Origin: Longibaculum muris
GTDB lineage: Bacteria > Bacillota_I > Bacilli_A > Erysipelotrichales > Coprobacillaceae
DNA length: 64,000 nt
Direction of reading: 5' to 3'
Assembly: GCF_004343035.1 (NCBI RefSeq)
Contig: NZ_SMCQ01000001.1
Span: 245,671-309,670, forward strand
Part shown: positions 36,569 to 43,616 of the stretch, in pieces
Layout of the letters: each line of letters begins with the position of its first letter
Position numbering within the stretch: position 1 is the first letter of the stretch
Program-made: the position numbers and the translations under genes
The notes under the pieces: model-generated
The model's database searches: none
Seen by the model: only the letters and a program-made list of their open reading frames with translations
What the model was told of the DNA's origin: nothing

Positions 36569-37519
36569 ATGAGTAAAGTAAACAAATTAGGACAATACAA
36601 AGGTATTGAAGTCAATGTAGAAAAACATATAGCTACAAAAGAAGAAGTTGAACAACAAGTTCAAGCTTTAGTTGCGCAAAATCCAACATTAGTAGAAAAA
36701 GATGGAGAAGTTGCACATGGTGATATCACAACAATTGATTTTGAAGGATTCAAAGATGGTGTTGCTTTTGATGGTGGTAAAGCAGAAGGACATCAATTAG
36801 AAATTGGATCAGGTCAGTTTATTCCAGGATTTGAAGATCAAATGATTGGAATGAAGAAAGGTGAAACAAGAGATTTAAATTTAACTTTCCCTGAAGATTA
36901 TGGAATGCAAGATTTAGCTGGAGCTGATGTTGTTTTTAAAGTTAAATTACATAAAATTGAAAATAAGCAAGAGTCAGAATTAAATGACGAGTTTGTTGCT
37001 TCATTAAATTTACCAAACATGCAAACTGTTGAAGATTTACATAAACAAATGGAAGCTTATATTCAATCTCAACATGATCAAACATATAGAACAAGTGTTG
37101 AAAATGCTATTTTTGAAAAATTATTAGATGATAGTGATGTTGAAGTTGGTGATGAAGATGTAGAAAAAGCAATGAATGAACATATGAATCATCTTCGTAA
37201 TGAATTAGCTAGACAAGGTATGACTTTGGAACAATATTTACAAATGACAGGTGCTAATGAAGATATGTTACGTCAACAATTAGAACCTGCTGCAAAACAA
37301 CAAGCAAAATTTGAAGCTATTATTGATGAAATTGTGAAAGTTGAAAACTTAACAACATCTGATGAAGAACTTGATCAACAAATTGAAGCTATTGCTAATC
37401 AAAATCAAATGACAGTTGAGCAAGTTTTAGAACAAATTAATAAAGAAGCATTAAGACATGATTATAATCGTGTAAAAGCAAGTCAATTGGTTATTCAAAG
37501 TGCTCAAATTAATGGATAA
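36569..37519 (+). CDS. Trigger-factor-like FKBP peptidyl-prolyl isomerase lacking the ribosome-binding domain
   Basis: Protein of 316 aa. Residues about 45-135 are an FKBP domain (HGDITTIDFEGFKDGVAFDG, IGSGQFIPGFEDQMIGMKKGE, LTFPEDYGMQDLAGADVVF), and the rest is the helical chaperone C-domain of trigger factor (KVKLHKIE; SLNLPNMQTVEDLHKQME; MTGANEDMLRQQL). Normal Tig is about 430 aa and begins with a ribosome-docking domain with a GFRxGxxP motif; here only about 30 residues precede the FKBP domain. It is likely a paralogue working off the ribosome, or a reduced form. GAAAGGAAAC precedes the ATG. Confidence 0.85.
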   Translation: MSKVNKLGQYKGIEVNVEKHIATKEEVEQQVQALVAQNPTLVEKDGEVAHGDITTIDFEGFKDGVAFDGGKAEGHQLEIGSGQFIPGFEDQMIGMKKGETRDLNLTFPEDYGMQDLAGADVVFKVKLHKIENKQESELNDEFVASLNLPNMQTVEDLHKQMEAYIQSQHDQTYRTSVENAIFEKLLDDSDVEVGDEDVEKAMNEHMNHLRNELARQGMTLEQYLQMTGANEDMLRQQLEPAAKQQAKFEAIIDEIVKVENLTTSDEELDQQIEAIANQNQMTVEQVLEQINKEALRHDYNRVKASQLVIQSAQING

Positions 37520-37536
37520 TTAAATTTCAAAATTAA

Positions 37537-37580
37537 AAGATATAATTACTTTAGAGGTAAAGTATAGTTATATCTTTTTT
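37537..37580 (+). terminator. Terminator of the trigger-factor-like gene
   Basis: AGATATAATTACTTTA pairs with TAAAGTATAGTTATATCT around GAGG and is followed by a T run. Confidence 0.8.
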
Positions 37581-37646
37581 CTTTTTTTAAATTAGCTTAG
37601 ACTACATATCGATTGCTGGAGAATCTAATAAGGATGGTATATGGTT

Positions 37647-39357
37647 ATTTGCATTCCAATATGATTAGATTATGAATTTGGTGGAGTTGTTAAGGGATTA
37701 TTCAGTATGATTAATTTGCATTCCAATACGGTTAGATTATGAATGTTGCTTCTGCTTTAGCACTAAACGATGTCCCTGAACCATTTACATTCCAATATGG
37801 TTAGATTATGAATTACTTGTAATTAAAATTAGTACTTGCTATTATTAGCATTTACATTCCAATATGGTTAGATTATGAATAAAACCGTTATGATTGGTTT
37901 AGAGTTCTTTGTGATAAATTTACATTCCAATATGGTTAGATTATGAATTAAAGAATTAGCGTGGAAGTCTAGATTTCATCATGAATTTACATTCCAATAT
38001 GGTTAGATTATGAATGAACATGCCATTTATGTCGCACACAACTTTATCGTAATTTACATTCCAATATGGTTAGATTATGAATTTCTGATGAAATGCCTGG
38101 TTTAATTGGTTCTTTTGCAATTTACATTCCAATATGGTTAGATTATGAATAGAAAATGAATTACATGGACACATACAATGCAATTACATTTACAATCCAA
38201 TATGGTTAGATTATGAATTCATAAAATATATCCGTATCATACATGTCAAACATATTTACATTCCAATATGGTTAGATTATGAATACCATCAATTCGCAAT
38301 TTCTTGTTTCTTAATTTGCAATTTACATTCCAATATGGTTAGATTATGAATGCAATGGTTGATAGAGGAGCGATGACTCCTAATCAAATTTACATTCCAA
38401 TATGGTTAGATTATGAATCTTTTGCGTGGAACTAGTCCAATTGAAAGTAATGGATTTACATTCCAATATGGTTAGATTATGAATCATTTTCTTGCAATAA
38501 AAACATATAAAACAAAACCAATTTACATTCCAATATGGTTAGATTATGAATGCTGGAATAGTTCTTCTAATGCTGGCGGTTTCTATATTTACATTCCAAT
38601 ATGGTTAGATTATGAATATTACACTTGCAAACAACAGAAAACTGCTCTCTCAAATTTACATTCCAATATGGTTAGATTATGAATCATAATTAACAGCAGA
38701 TAAAGTCTTTCCGCTACCCTGATTTACATTCCAATATGGTTAGATTATGAATTGTTATTCATATTCCTGATATAAAAGAGCCTTTTTCATTTACATTCCA
38801 ATATGGTTAGATTATGAATTGTTAGACAGGCTCTTACATTAAATAGGCATGGTAAATTTACATTCCAATATGGTTAGATTATGAATGATACTGCTAATTA
38901 TGTTATTTCTACTTGTAAAGAAAAATTTACATTCCAATATGGTTAGATTATGAATTGTAGGATGTAATAAAAGAAAAATTAGAACCATCCAAATTTACAT
39001 TCCAATATGGTTAGATTATGAATCTATCATAAATTTTCAATTCAATAGAACCATCTTTTATTTACATTCCAATATGGTTAGATTATGAATGGTTCTGTTG
39101 TTTTTTGGAGTGGTGTTCATTTCGCTATTTACATTCCAATATGGTTAGATTATGAATTTAGTGCATTAGTATTACTTGTACTGATTTCAATTATTTACAT
39201 TCCAATATGGTTAGATTATGAATTTATAAAGAAAGGAGTGTTGATCTAAATGTTTTCTTTATTTACATTCCAATATGGTTAGATTATGAATATTAAGTAT
39301 CTTATCTTGCCGGAGTTTCAAAAGAAATTTACATTCCAATATGGTTAGATTATGAAT
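37647..39357 (-). CRISPR. CRISPR array 1 (26 repeats, 25 spacers)
   Basis: Twenty-six copies of a 31-nt repeat, spaced by 35-38 nt unique spacers. On the plus strand the repeat starts ATTTACATTCCAATATGGTT and ends AGATTATGAAT. The two leftmost copies are degenerate (ATTTGC; ATGATTAG and ATACGG variants), marking the old end. The right end abuts a sequence homologous to the leader of array 2. The array is therefore read on the minus strand, giving crRNAs with the 3' repeat end GGAATGTAAAT, the same handle as known type I-B repeats. Confidence 0.97.
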
Positions 39358-39400
39358 CCGTGAAATCAAAGTAATTGCTCTTAATAACAATTAAATTATA
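39358..39400 (-). promoter_or_regulatory. Leader of CRISPR array 1
   Basis: Read on the minus strand, the 43 bases before the first repeat run from TATAAT through TAATTGTT and TTTGAT to CACGG. Array 2 has the same elements in the same order over the same 43-bp length (50992-51034), which fixes the array orientation and marks the integration leader. Confidence 0.7.
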
Positions 39401-39606
39401 GCATAAGATAGTTGTATAATCTACGCCTTTTGTATTTATATAAAATTAATTTTATAAATTTTGTAAATGAGTTGTGTCAATCTCTGATGATTTTTACATA
39501 ATTGAAATCGACAGATATGTTTATAGATATACGTTTTAATTCGCTTTAGAAGAGAACATTTTTTTCTTTTAACAAGTATAATGTATTATTGAAAGGAAGA
39601 ATAAAA

Positions 39607-39897
39607 ATGGATAAATTAAAAAAATGGTTACTTGATAATGAAGAATTTGATGAAGATGAAAAATATTTAGTTACTGTAAAAAAATACGAAATCAATGATT
39701 ATAATATTTTAGAAAAGGTAGGCGAAGATATTAAACAAAACGATATCGTAATATGTAATATAGAAGAAAAACACTTAATAAGAACATTAGATTTTATTGA
39801 TGGAATTTCTTTTGTATTAGATGTAGAACATGTGATTTTAACTAAAAATATACATTTGTTTGTACCAAAGAATATATGTTATAAATCTATTTCATAA
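39607..39897 (+). CDS. SepF-like protein
   Basis: Protein of 96 aa starting at the ATG after GAAAGGAAG (39607, not 39589). The sequence NDIVICNIEEKHLIRTLDFIDGISFVLDVEHVILTKNIHLFVPKNI follows the SepF core: VIVNL, then R-x-x-DF-x-x-G, then the strand ending F-x-x-P. SepF tethers FtsZ to the membrane with an N-terminal amphipathic helix; MDKLKKWLLDNEEF could serve as a short version. Genuine sepF usually lies in the division cluster, so this copy beside a CRISPR array is a stand-alone paralogue. It overlaps the convergent HTH gene by 19 bases. Confidence 0.65.
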   Translation: MDKLKKWLLDNEEFDEDEKYLVTVKKYEINDYNILEKVGEDIKQNDIVICNIEEKHLIRTLDFIDGISFVLDVEHVILTKNIHLFVPKNICYKSIS

Positions 39898-40295
39898 AGA
39901 ATCTCATTTACTAGAAATAAATTATAAATTTTATTTTGAATACAGTAAATAATTACGATATCAAACTGATTATTTAATGCTAAAGAATAACCAGCACTAT
40001 TTAGAAGAAGCTCAAATTCGTCGATACTTAGCTCTAAAGCTAGACCTAAAGCAATAATAGTTTTTTTGGAAGGATGATATTGTGGATTTCTTAGCTTTGA
40101 AAATAATTTGGCATTAATATGTGCTTTTTTATAAATATATGAATCTTTCTTATTAGGATATTTATTATTTATAAAATAATACAATAATTCAATAAATGTA
40201 TGAAAAGCAAAAGGATTTTCTTGAAGAAATTCCTTATTACTTTTCATTTTTATTTCTAATTTTTTTATATCTTCAATTATATTATTGATTGTCAT
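39879..40295 (-). CDS. HTH domain protein downstream of the WYL regulator
   Basis: Protein of 138 aa. KKAHINAKLFSKLRNPQYHPSKKTIIALGLALELSIDEFELLLNSAGYSL is a lambda-repressor-like fold typical of a family of Bacillota regulators; the C-terminal DIVIIYCIQNKIYNLFLVNEIL is also conserved there. It overlaps the 3' end of the WYL gene by 14 bases, so the two form an operon pointing away from the cas genes. Confidence 0.75.
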   Translation of the reverse strand: MTINNIIEDIKKLEIKMKSNKEFLQENPFAFHTFIELLYYFINNKYPNKKDSYIYKKAHINAKLFSKLRNPQYHPSKKTIIALGLALELSIDEFELLLNSAGYSLALNNQFDIVIIYCIQNKIYNLFLVNEILYEIDL

Positions 40296-41289
40296 TTTCT
40301 ATAAAATTATCCAGTAAGTATTTTTTAAATCTATTAATCTGTTCTGCGTTACCAGATATTTGTATTATTCCACCAAATCCAATAATCCACGAATAAAATG
40401 TATTATTAATTATATGTTTAACTTGTACTCTATATATATTTTCATTGACTTGATAAGGATGAATATCTTTTCCAAATTTATCAATGATATTTGGATAAAT
40501 CGATTCATGAAAATCAAGTTCTATTGTTTCTAATTCTCCTGCACTATACATATATGTAATATTTTTAAGCTTTTCATGGAAACATTGAAGATTATATTCG
40601 TCAAAGAAAAAGAAAGAATCTTCAATAATTTCGACATCTCTAATATAATCTAATCTGTATAACAAACAATCATTTGAATTTCTTGCTCCTTGACATAATA
40701 AATAATATTCATTATTTGAAAAGCAAGTATCTATTGGGGCTAATTCAACTCTTTTTGAAGAGTAGTTAACTTTAAGAGAAGGTTTTTGATAGGAAAAACG
40801 AATTTTTTTCTTTTGCTGAATAGCTTGTGCAATGACTTCTAATTCTTTGTAAAATACTTGATCATTTTCATTTTTGACAACATGTAAATTCAACTTTTTA
40901 TTAAAATATGCTTGATAATGAATGCTAAACATATTTTGAATTCTCTTTTTATAATTTTCTTTAGTTTTTAGTGTGAAAAAGTTAGAACTATATACAAGAT
41001 CAACAATTGCTTTTGCTTCCATTGTATCTAAAGAAGGATTAACAAAATAATAATAATCATTTCTACCTTCTCTATATGATTCGATAATAGTATCTTCATA
41101 ATATTCATTATAATATTGAACATATTTTTTGATGAGACGATAATCTATATGAAAATCATATTGGAGTTCATATAATTTATCTTGAATATCTTTAACTGTC
41201 ATGCTGTGTTTTTCATCACTGTTTTTTATGATTATATCTATTACAGCAATGAATTTTATATAAGAATTACTATCTTTATTTCTTTTCAT
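40282..41289 (-). CDS. WYL-domain transcriptional regulator
   Basis: Protein of 335 aa. The N-terminal winged helix (residues about 10-75; SMTVKDIQDKLYELQYDFHIDYRLIKKYVQ) is followed by a WYL domain (about 145-250; IAQAIQQKKKIRFSYQ, LAPIDTCFSNNEYYLLCQ, LYRLDYIRDVEII) and a C-terminal WCX-like part (YRVQVKHIINNTFYSWIIGFG). WYL regulators often sense nucleic-acid ligands and control defence loci, including CRISPR-Cas. Its place between an array and the cas operon makes it a candidate regulator; the target site is not known. Confidence 0.85.
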   Translation of the reverse strand: MKRNKDSNSYIKFIAVIDIIIKNSDEKHSMTVKDIQDKLYELQYDFHIDYRLIKKYVQYYNEYYEDTIIESYREGRNDYYYFVNPSLDTMEAKAIVDLVYSSNFFTLKTKENYKKRIQNMFSIHYQAYFNKKLNLHVVKNENDQVFYKELEVIAQAIQQKKKIRFSYQKPSLKVNYSSKRVELAPIDTCFSNNEYYLLCQGARNSNDCLLYRLDYIRDVEIIEDSFFFFDEYNLQCFHEKLKNITYMYSAGELETIELDFHESIYPNIIDKFGKDIHPYQVNENIYRVQVKHIINNTFYSWIIGFGGIIQISGNAEQINRFKKYLLDNFIENDNQ

Positions 41290-41405
41290 TTATATCACCT
41301 GATTTCATACTAAGAGATTACTGCATTAAAGTCAATAATATATGCTTATATTAGCATATATAAATTTACATTATAGTTTATAATCACATTGAAGAGGTGA
41401 ATAAT

Positions 41406-41720
41406 ATGCAAATAATGGTAACAATGACAGGAATATCGCATTTTATTGATTGTAAAGAATTAGAAGCAAATCAAGATGTAATTTTAAAAAAGGAACCAAC
41501 AAATAAATATGATAAAGAGGCAATTGCTGTATATGTAAATGATACGATGCAAGTTGGATATATTGCTAATAGTACATTCACTGTAGCGAAAGGAACATAT
41601 TCTGCAGGTAGACTATATGATAAAATAGGCAATGAAGCTAAAGCAAGAATTCTTGTTATATTTAAGGATGCTGCTGTTTTGGTTATACAAAAAGATGGAG
41701 AAGATTTTCATGATTATTGA
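41406..41720 (+). CDS. HIRAN-domain protein
   Basis: Protein of 104 aa from ATG 41406 (the GTG at 41397 is part of the ribosome binding site GAAGAGGTG). It is a free-standing HIRAN domain: MVTMTGISHFIDCKEL, VILKKEPTNKYDKEAIAVYV, MQVGYIANSTFTVAKGT. HIRAN domains bind 3' DNA ends or damaged DNA and usually sit on helicases or nucleases. Here it is a separate gene overlapping the PIN-like nuclease gene by 11 bases. Confidence 0.8.
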   Translation: MQIMVTMTGISHFIDCKELEANQDVILKKEPTNKYDKEAIAVYVNDTMQVGYIANSTFTVAKGTYSAGRLYDKIGNEAKARILVIFKDAAVLVIQKDGEDFHDY

Positions 41721-42573
41721 AAGAATGAAAATGCGAAAATTTAAAGAGATTTTACTTATAGATTGTGAAAATGTAGGTTATCAAATACCATTGAAATTAC
41801 CTAAGCATACATATATATACTTGTTTGTTAGTGATTCTTTTGTTATCGAAAAGTTAAAACAGAATATAAGTGATTTTCAAAATCAGGTAGAAATAGTAGA
41901 TATATGTCATTTGATAAAAAAGCATTCTTCTAAGAATGCTATGGATTTTTGCATAGTTTCTAAATTAGCACAAATTATTAAACATATCTCAAAGAAGCAA
42001 AAAATAGTTATTATTTCTAAAGATAAAGGTTATGATGTTGCAATTGAATTTATCAAAAGTGAATATAATAGGCAAATAGAAAGATATGCTTTACCAGTTG
42101 CTTGTTATTTTCATATAGATACTCATGTTGCAAAAATACTTTCTCAATTAGATGAAAAAACATTAAAACTTATTTCACAACATCACTCAATGTTTGGCTT
42201 GAAAAGGGTTTTAACAAAAAAGCAAAAGAAAATATTTATTTTTGACCAATTCACTGAATCTATTTCAAATATTAAGATATTTATTGAATATGATATTTAT
42301 GATCAGTGCTTTTCATTATATTATTCAGGAAATGTTAAAAAAAGATATCAAACACTACAAGAGGCAAAATATGATTTCAACACACTTGTTCAAGAAACAA
42401 AACAGAAATATGAAAAATATTATTCCAATGAATTGCTAAGAAAAGCGAAGAAATTGAATATCCATCCTTATATTGAAGAAGCGTATTTAAAAAACAAACC
42501 ATTACAAGAATGTTTAATAAATCACTTTGGTATTAAAGAAGGAGAACAATTATTCCAATCGTTTATTAATTAA
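41710..42573 (+). CDS. PIN/NYN-like nuclease coupled to the HIRAN protein
   Basis: Protein of 287 aa from ATG 41710. Residues about 9-140 have a PIN-like layout: ILLIDCENVGYQIP (first acidic residue, Asp-x-Glu-Asn), IYLFVSDSF, AMDFCIVSKLAQII (central Asp) and KIVIISKDKGYDVAIEF (late Asp). The C-terminal half is lysine-rich and helical (KRVLTKKQKKIFIFDQF; YEKYYSNELLRKAKKL). PIN nucleases cleave RNA. The start codon lies inside the HIRAN gene, so the two products are made together; next to CRISPR-Cas a defence role is plausible but unproved. Confidence 0.65.
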   Translation: MIIERMKMRKFKEILLIDCENVGYQIPLKLPKHTYIYLFVSDSFVIEKLKQNISDFQNQVEIVDICHLIKKHSSKNAMDFCIVSKLAQIIKHISKKQKIVIISKDKGYDVAIEFIKSEYNRQIERYALPVACYFHIDTHVAKILSQLDEKTLKLISQHHSMFGLKRVLTKKQKKIFIFDQFTESISNIKIFIEYDIYDQCFSLYYSGNVKKRYQTLQEAKYDFNTLVQETKQKYEKYYSNELLRKAKKLNIHPYIEEAYLKNKPLQECLINHFGIKEGEQLFQSFIN

Positions 42574-42610
42574 AATAAAAGATACTTTCAATTTAAAAGT
42601 GAAAGTATCA
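42571..42610 (-). terminator. Terminator of the crRNA-like RNA
   Basis: GATACTTTCA (42581-42590) and TGAAAGTATC (42601-42610... shifted by one base at the loop) are perfect complements; on the minus strand TTTTATTTT follows the stem, so it terminates transcription coming from 42690. Confidence 0.7.
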
Positions 42611-42690
42611 ACATTAATTCCGATATTCGGTAAGATTATGAAGAAATTATAAATAAAGTATAATTTACATTCCAAAATGGAAGATCCCTT
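42574..42690 (-). ncRNA. crRNA-like RNA (CreR/CreA type) made of two degenerate repeats and a 20-nt spacer
   Basis: On the minus strand an RNA of about 115 nt starts near 42690. Pseudo-repeat 1 (42685-42663) keeps the handle GGAATGTAAAT and a TTCCA-TTT-TGGAA stem. The spacer is TATACTTTATTTATAATTTC (42662-42643). Pseudo-repeat 2 (42642-42617) starts TTCATAATCTTACC like the array repeat, and its stem CCGA/TCGG replaces CCA/TGG by paired changes. Then come a hairpin and a T run. An extended -10 (TGATATAAT) lies just upstream. The spacer matches the cas promoter region (see findings), as in CreR self-regulating RNAs. Confidence 0.75.
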
Positions 42691-42695
42691 TTATT

Positions 42696-42704
42696 ATTAT
42701 ATCA
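42696..42704 (-). promoter_or_regulatory. Extended -10 promoter of the crRNA-like RNA
   Basis: Minus-strand TGATATAAT is an extended -10 box (TGnTATAAT), 6-7 bases before the inferred start AAGGG; a TTGTAC lies 20 bp further upstream. Confidence 0.6.
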
Positions 42705-42752
42705 CAAAAGAGAATATAATTGTACAACTTATTTAATCAAATAAAATATTAT

Positions 42753-42775
42753 CCTTATATGTTATTTATAATTAA
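42753..42775 (+). promoter_or_regulatory. Target site 1 of the crRNA-like spacer (CCT PAM)
   Basis: CCT at 42753-42755 followed by TATATGTTATTTATAATT. It matches the spacer at positions 1-4 and 7-18 and differs at 5 and 6. It contains a TATAAT. It is a diverged copy of target 2. Confidence 0.5.
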
Positions 42776-42781
42776 TATACA

Positions 42782-42804
42782 CCTTATACATTATTTATAA
42801 TAAT
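42782..42804 (+). promoter_or_regulatory. Target site 2 of the crRNA-like spacer (CCT PAM)
   Basis: CCT at 42782-42784 followed by TATACATTATTTATAAT. It matches spacer positions 1-5 and 7-17; the only mismatch in that span is position 6. The site ends three bases before the -35 box of the cas promoter, so a bound Cas complex would block RNA polymerase. Confidence 0.65.
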
Positions 42805-42806
42805 AT

Positions 42807-42834
42807 TGATAAGACAAAATGTAAGCGCTATGAT
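42807..42834 (+). promoter_or_regulatory. Probable cas operon promoter
   Basis: TTGATA (42807-42812) and TATGAT (42829-42834) with a 16-bp spacer, 50 bp upstream of cas6. A TATACT at 42853 is a possible second -10. Confidence 0.5.
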
Positions 42835-42855
42835 AAGACAAAATGTAAGCGCTAT
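42808..42855 (+). repeat. Tandem 24-bp repeat with CcpA-type half sites in the cas promoter
   Basis: Two perfect head-to-tail copies of a 24-bp unit (42808-42831, 42832-42855). Each carries TGTAAGCGCTAT, which matches the first ten bases of the ideal catabolite-repression operator TGTAAGCGCTTACA. The first copy overlaps the spacer and -10 of the promoter. LacI/CcpA-family binding is inferred. Confidence 0.6.
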
Positions 42856-42884
42856 ACTTAAAGTGAAGAAAGGAGGAAAAACTA

Positions 42885-43601
42885 ATGTATAATATGAAAT
42901 TAGATTTTATTTTAGAAAACAATGTTATTCCTGATGATATTAATAGAGTATTTGTTAGTTATATGAAACATTCATTGGAAATGTACAATGAAGATTTATA
43001 CAAGAAATTGTATGAAGATGACCATCGAATAATAAAATCATATACTTTTTGTACAAAAATGCATTCTTTAAAATTTCAAAACGGATTTATTTTTCTAGCC
43101 AATAATTCTTTTTCGGTTGAATTAACTGATTATAATTTTTCAGAACTGTTAGAGTTATACAATGCTTTTTTAAAACAAAAAAAATCAAATCAAAAATATT
43201 CGATGAATAGAAATTCGATGGAATTAAAAAGAATATCTTTATTGCCATTGAAAATGCCAGATGAAAAAGATGTTATTATTAAAATGGAAAGTCCTTTAGT
43301 TGTTAGATATATCCATGATGGTTTGGAAGAATATTTAACTTTGAATGATGATAAATTCGAAGAAGTTCTTAATTTAGTCACTGAACAAATGTTAATTTCA
43401 TTAGGTTTTAACAATCCAAAAATTCATATTGTTCCTTTAAAAGCAAAAAAGACAGTGATGAATTTGTACAAGCATAAAGCAAATGCTTCATTGGGTTTCT
43501 TTAAAATAACTGCTGATCCATTATTTATATCTGTTTTATTACAGACTGGAATAGGAAGTCGCAGGTCAATTGGTGCAGGAAAATTTAAGATTATAGGTTA
43601 G
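42885..43601 (+). CDS. cas6: CRISPR endoribonuclease Cas6
   Basis: Protein of 238 aa that cuts the repeat to release crRNAs. The C-terminal glycine-rich loop of the family, TGIGSRRSIGAGKFKI, is clear, and the first half shows the expected ferredoxin-like pattern (ENNVIPDDINRVFVSYMKHSLE near the start with a likely catalytic His at MKHS). First gene of the operon, with AAAGGAGG eight bases before the ATG. The processed sites would include the pseudo-repeats of the crRNA-like RNA upstream. Confidence 0.9.
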   Translation: MYNMKLDFILENNVIPDDINRVFVSYMKHSLEMYNEDLYKKLYEDDHRIIKSYTFCTKMHSLKFQNGFIFLANNSFSVELTDYNFSELLELYNAFLKQKKSNQKYSMNRNSMELKRISLLPLKMPDEKDVIIKMESPLVVRYIHDGLEEYLTLNDDKFEEVLNLVTEQMLISLGFNNPKIHIVPLKAKKTVMNLYKHKANASLGFFKITADPLFISVLLQTGIGSRRSIGAGKFKIIG

Positions 43602-43616
43602 AAAGGAGGCGAGTTT

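Noticed and set aside
38479-38682. Open frames inside CRISPR array 1, and many similar ones at 51416-54856 in array 2
   Set aside because: They only read through repeats (recurring IYNLTRNWNVN, LHSNFWLDYI, IPIWLDYE); no ribosome binding sites, and they follow repeat periodicity.
42663-42685. Extra repeat-like sequences upstream of cas6 as the tail of a third CRISPR array
   Set aside because: Only two degenerate repeats around one 20-nt spacer, with their own promoter and terminator and a spacer matching the adjacent promoter; a regulatory crRNA-like unit explains them better than array decay.
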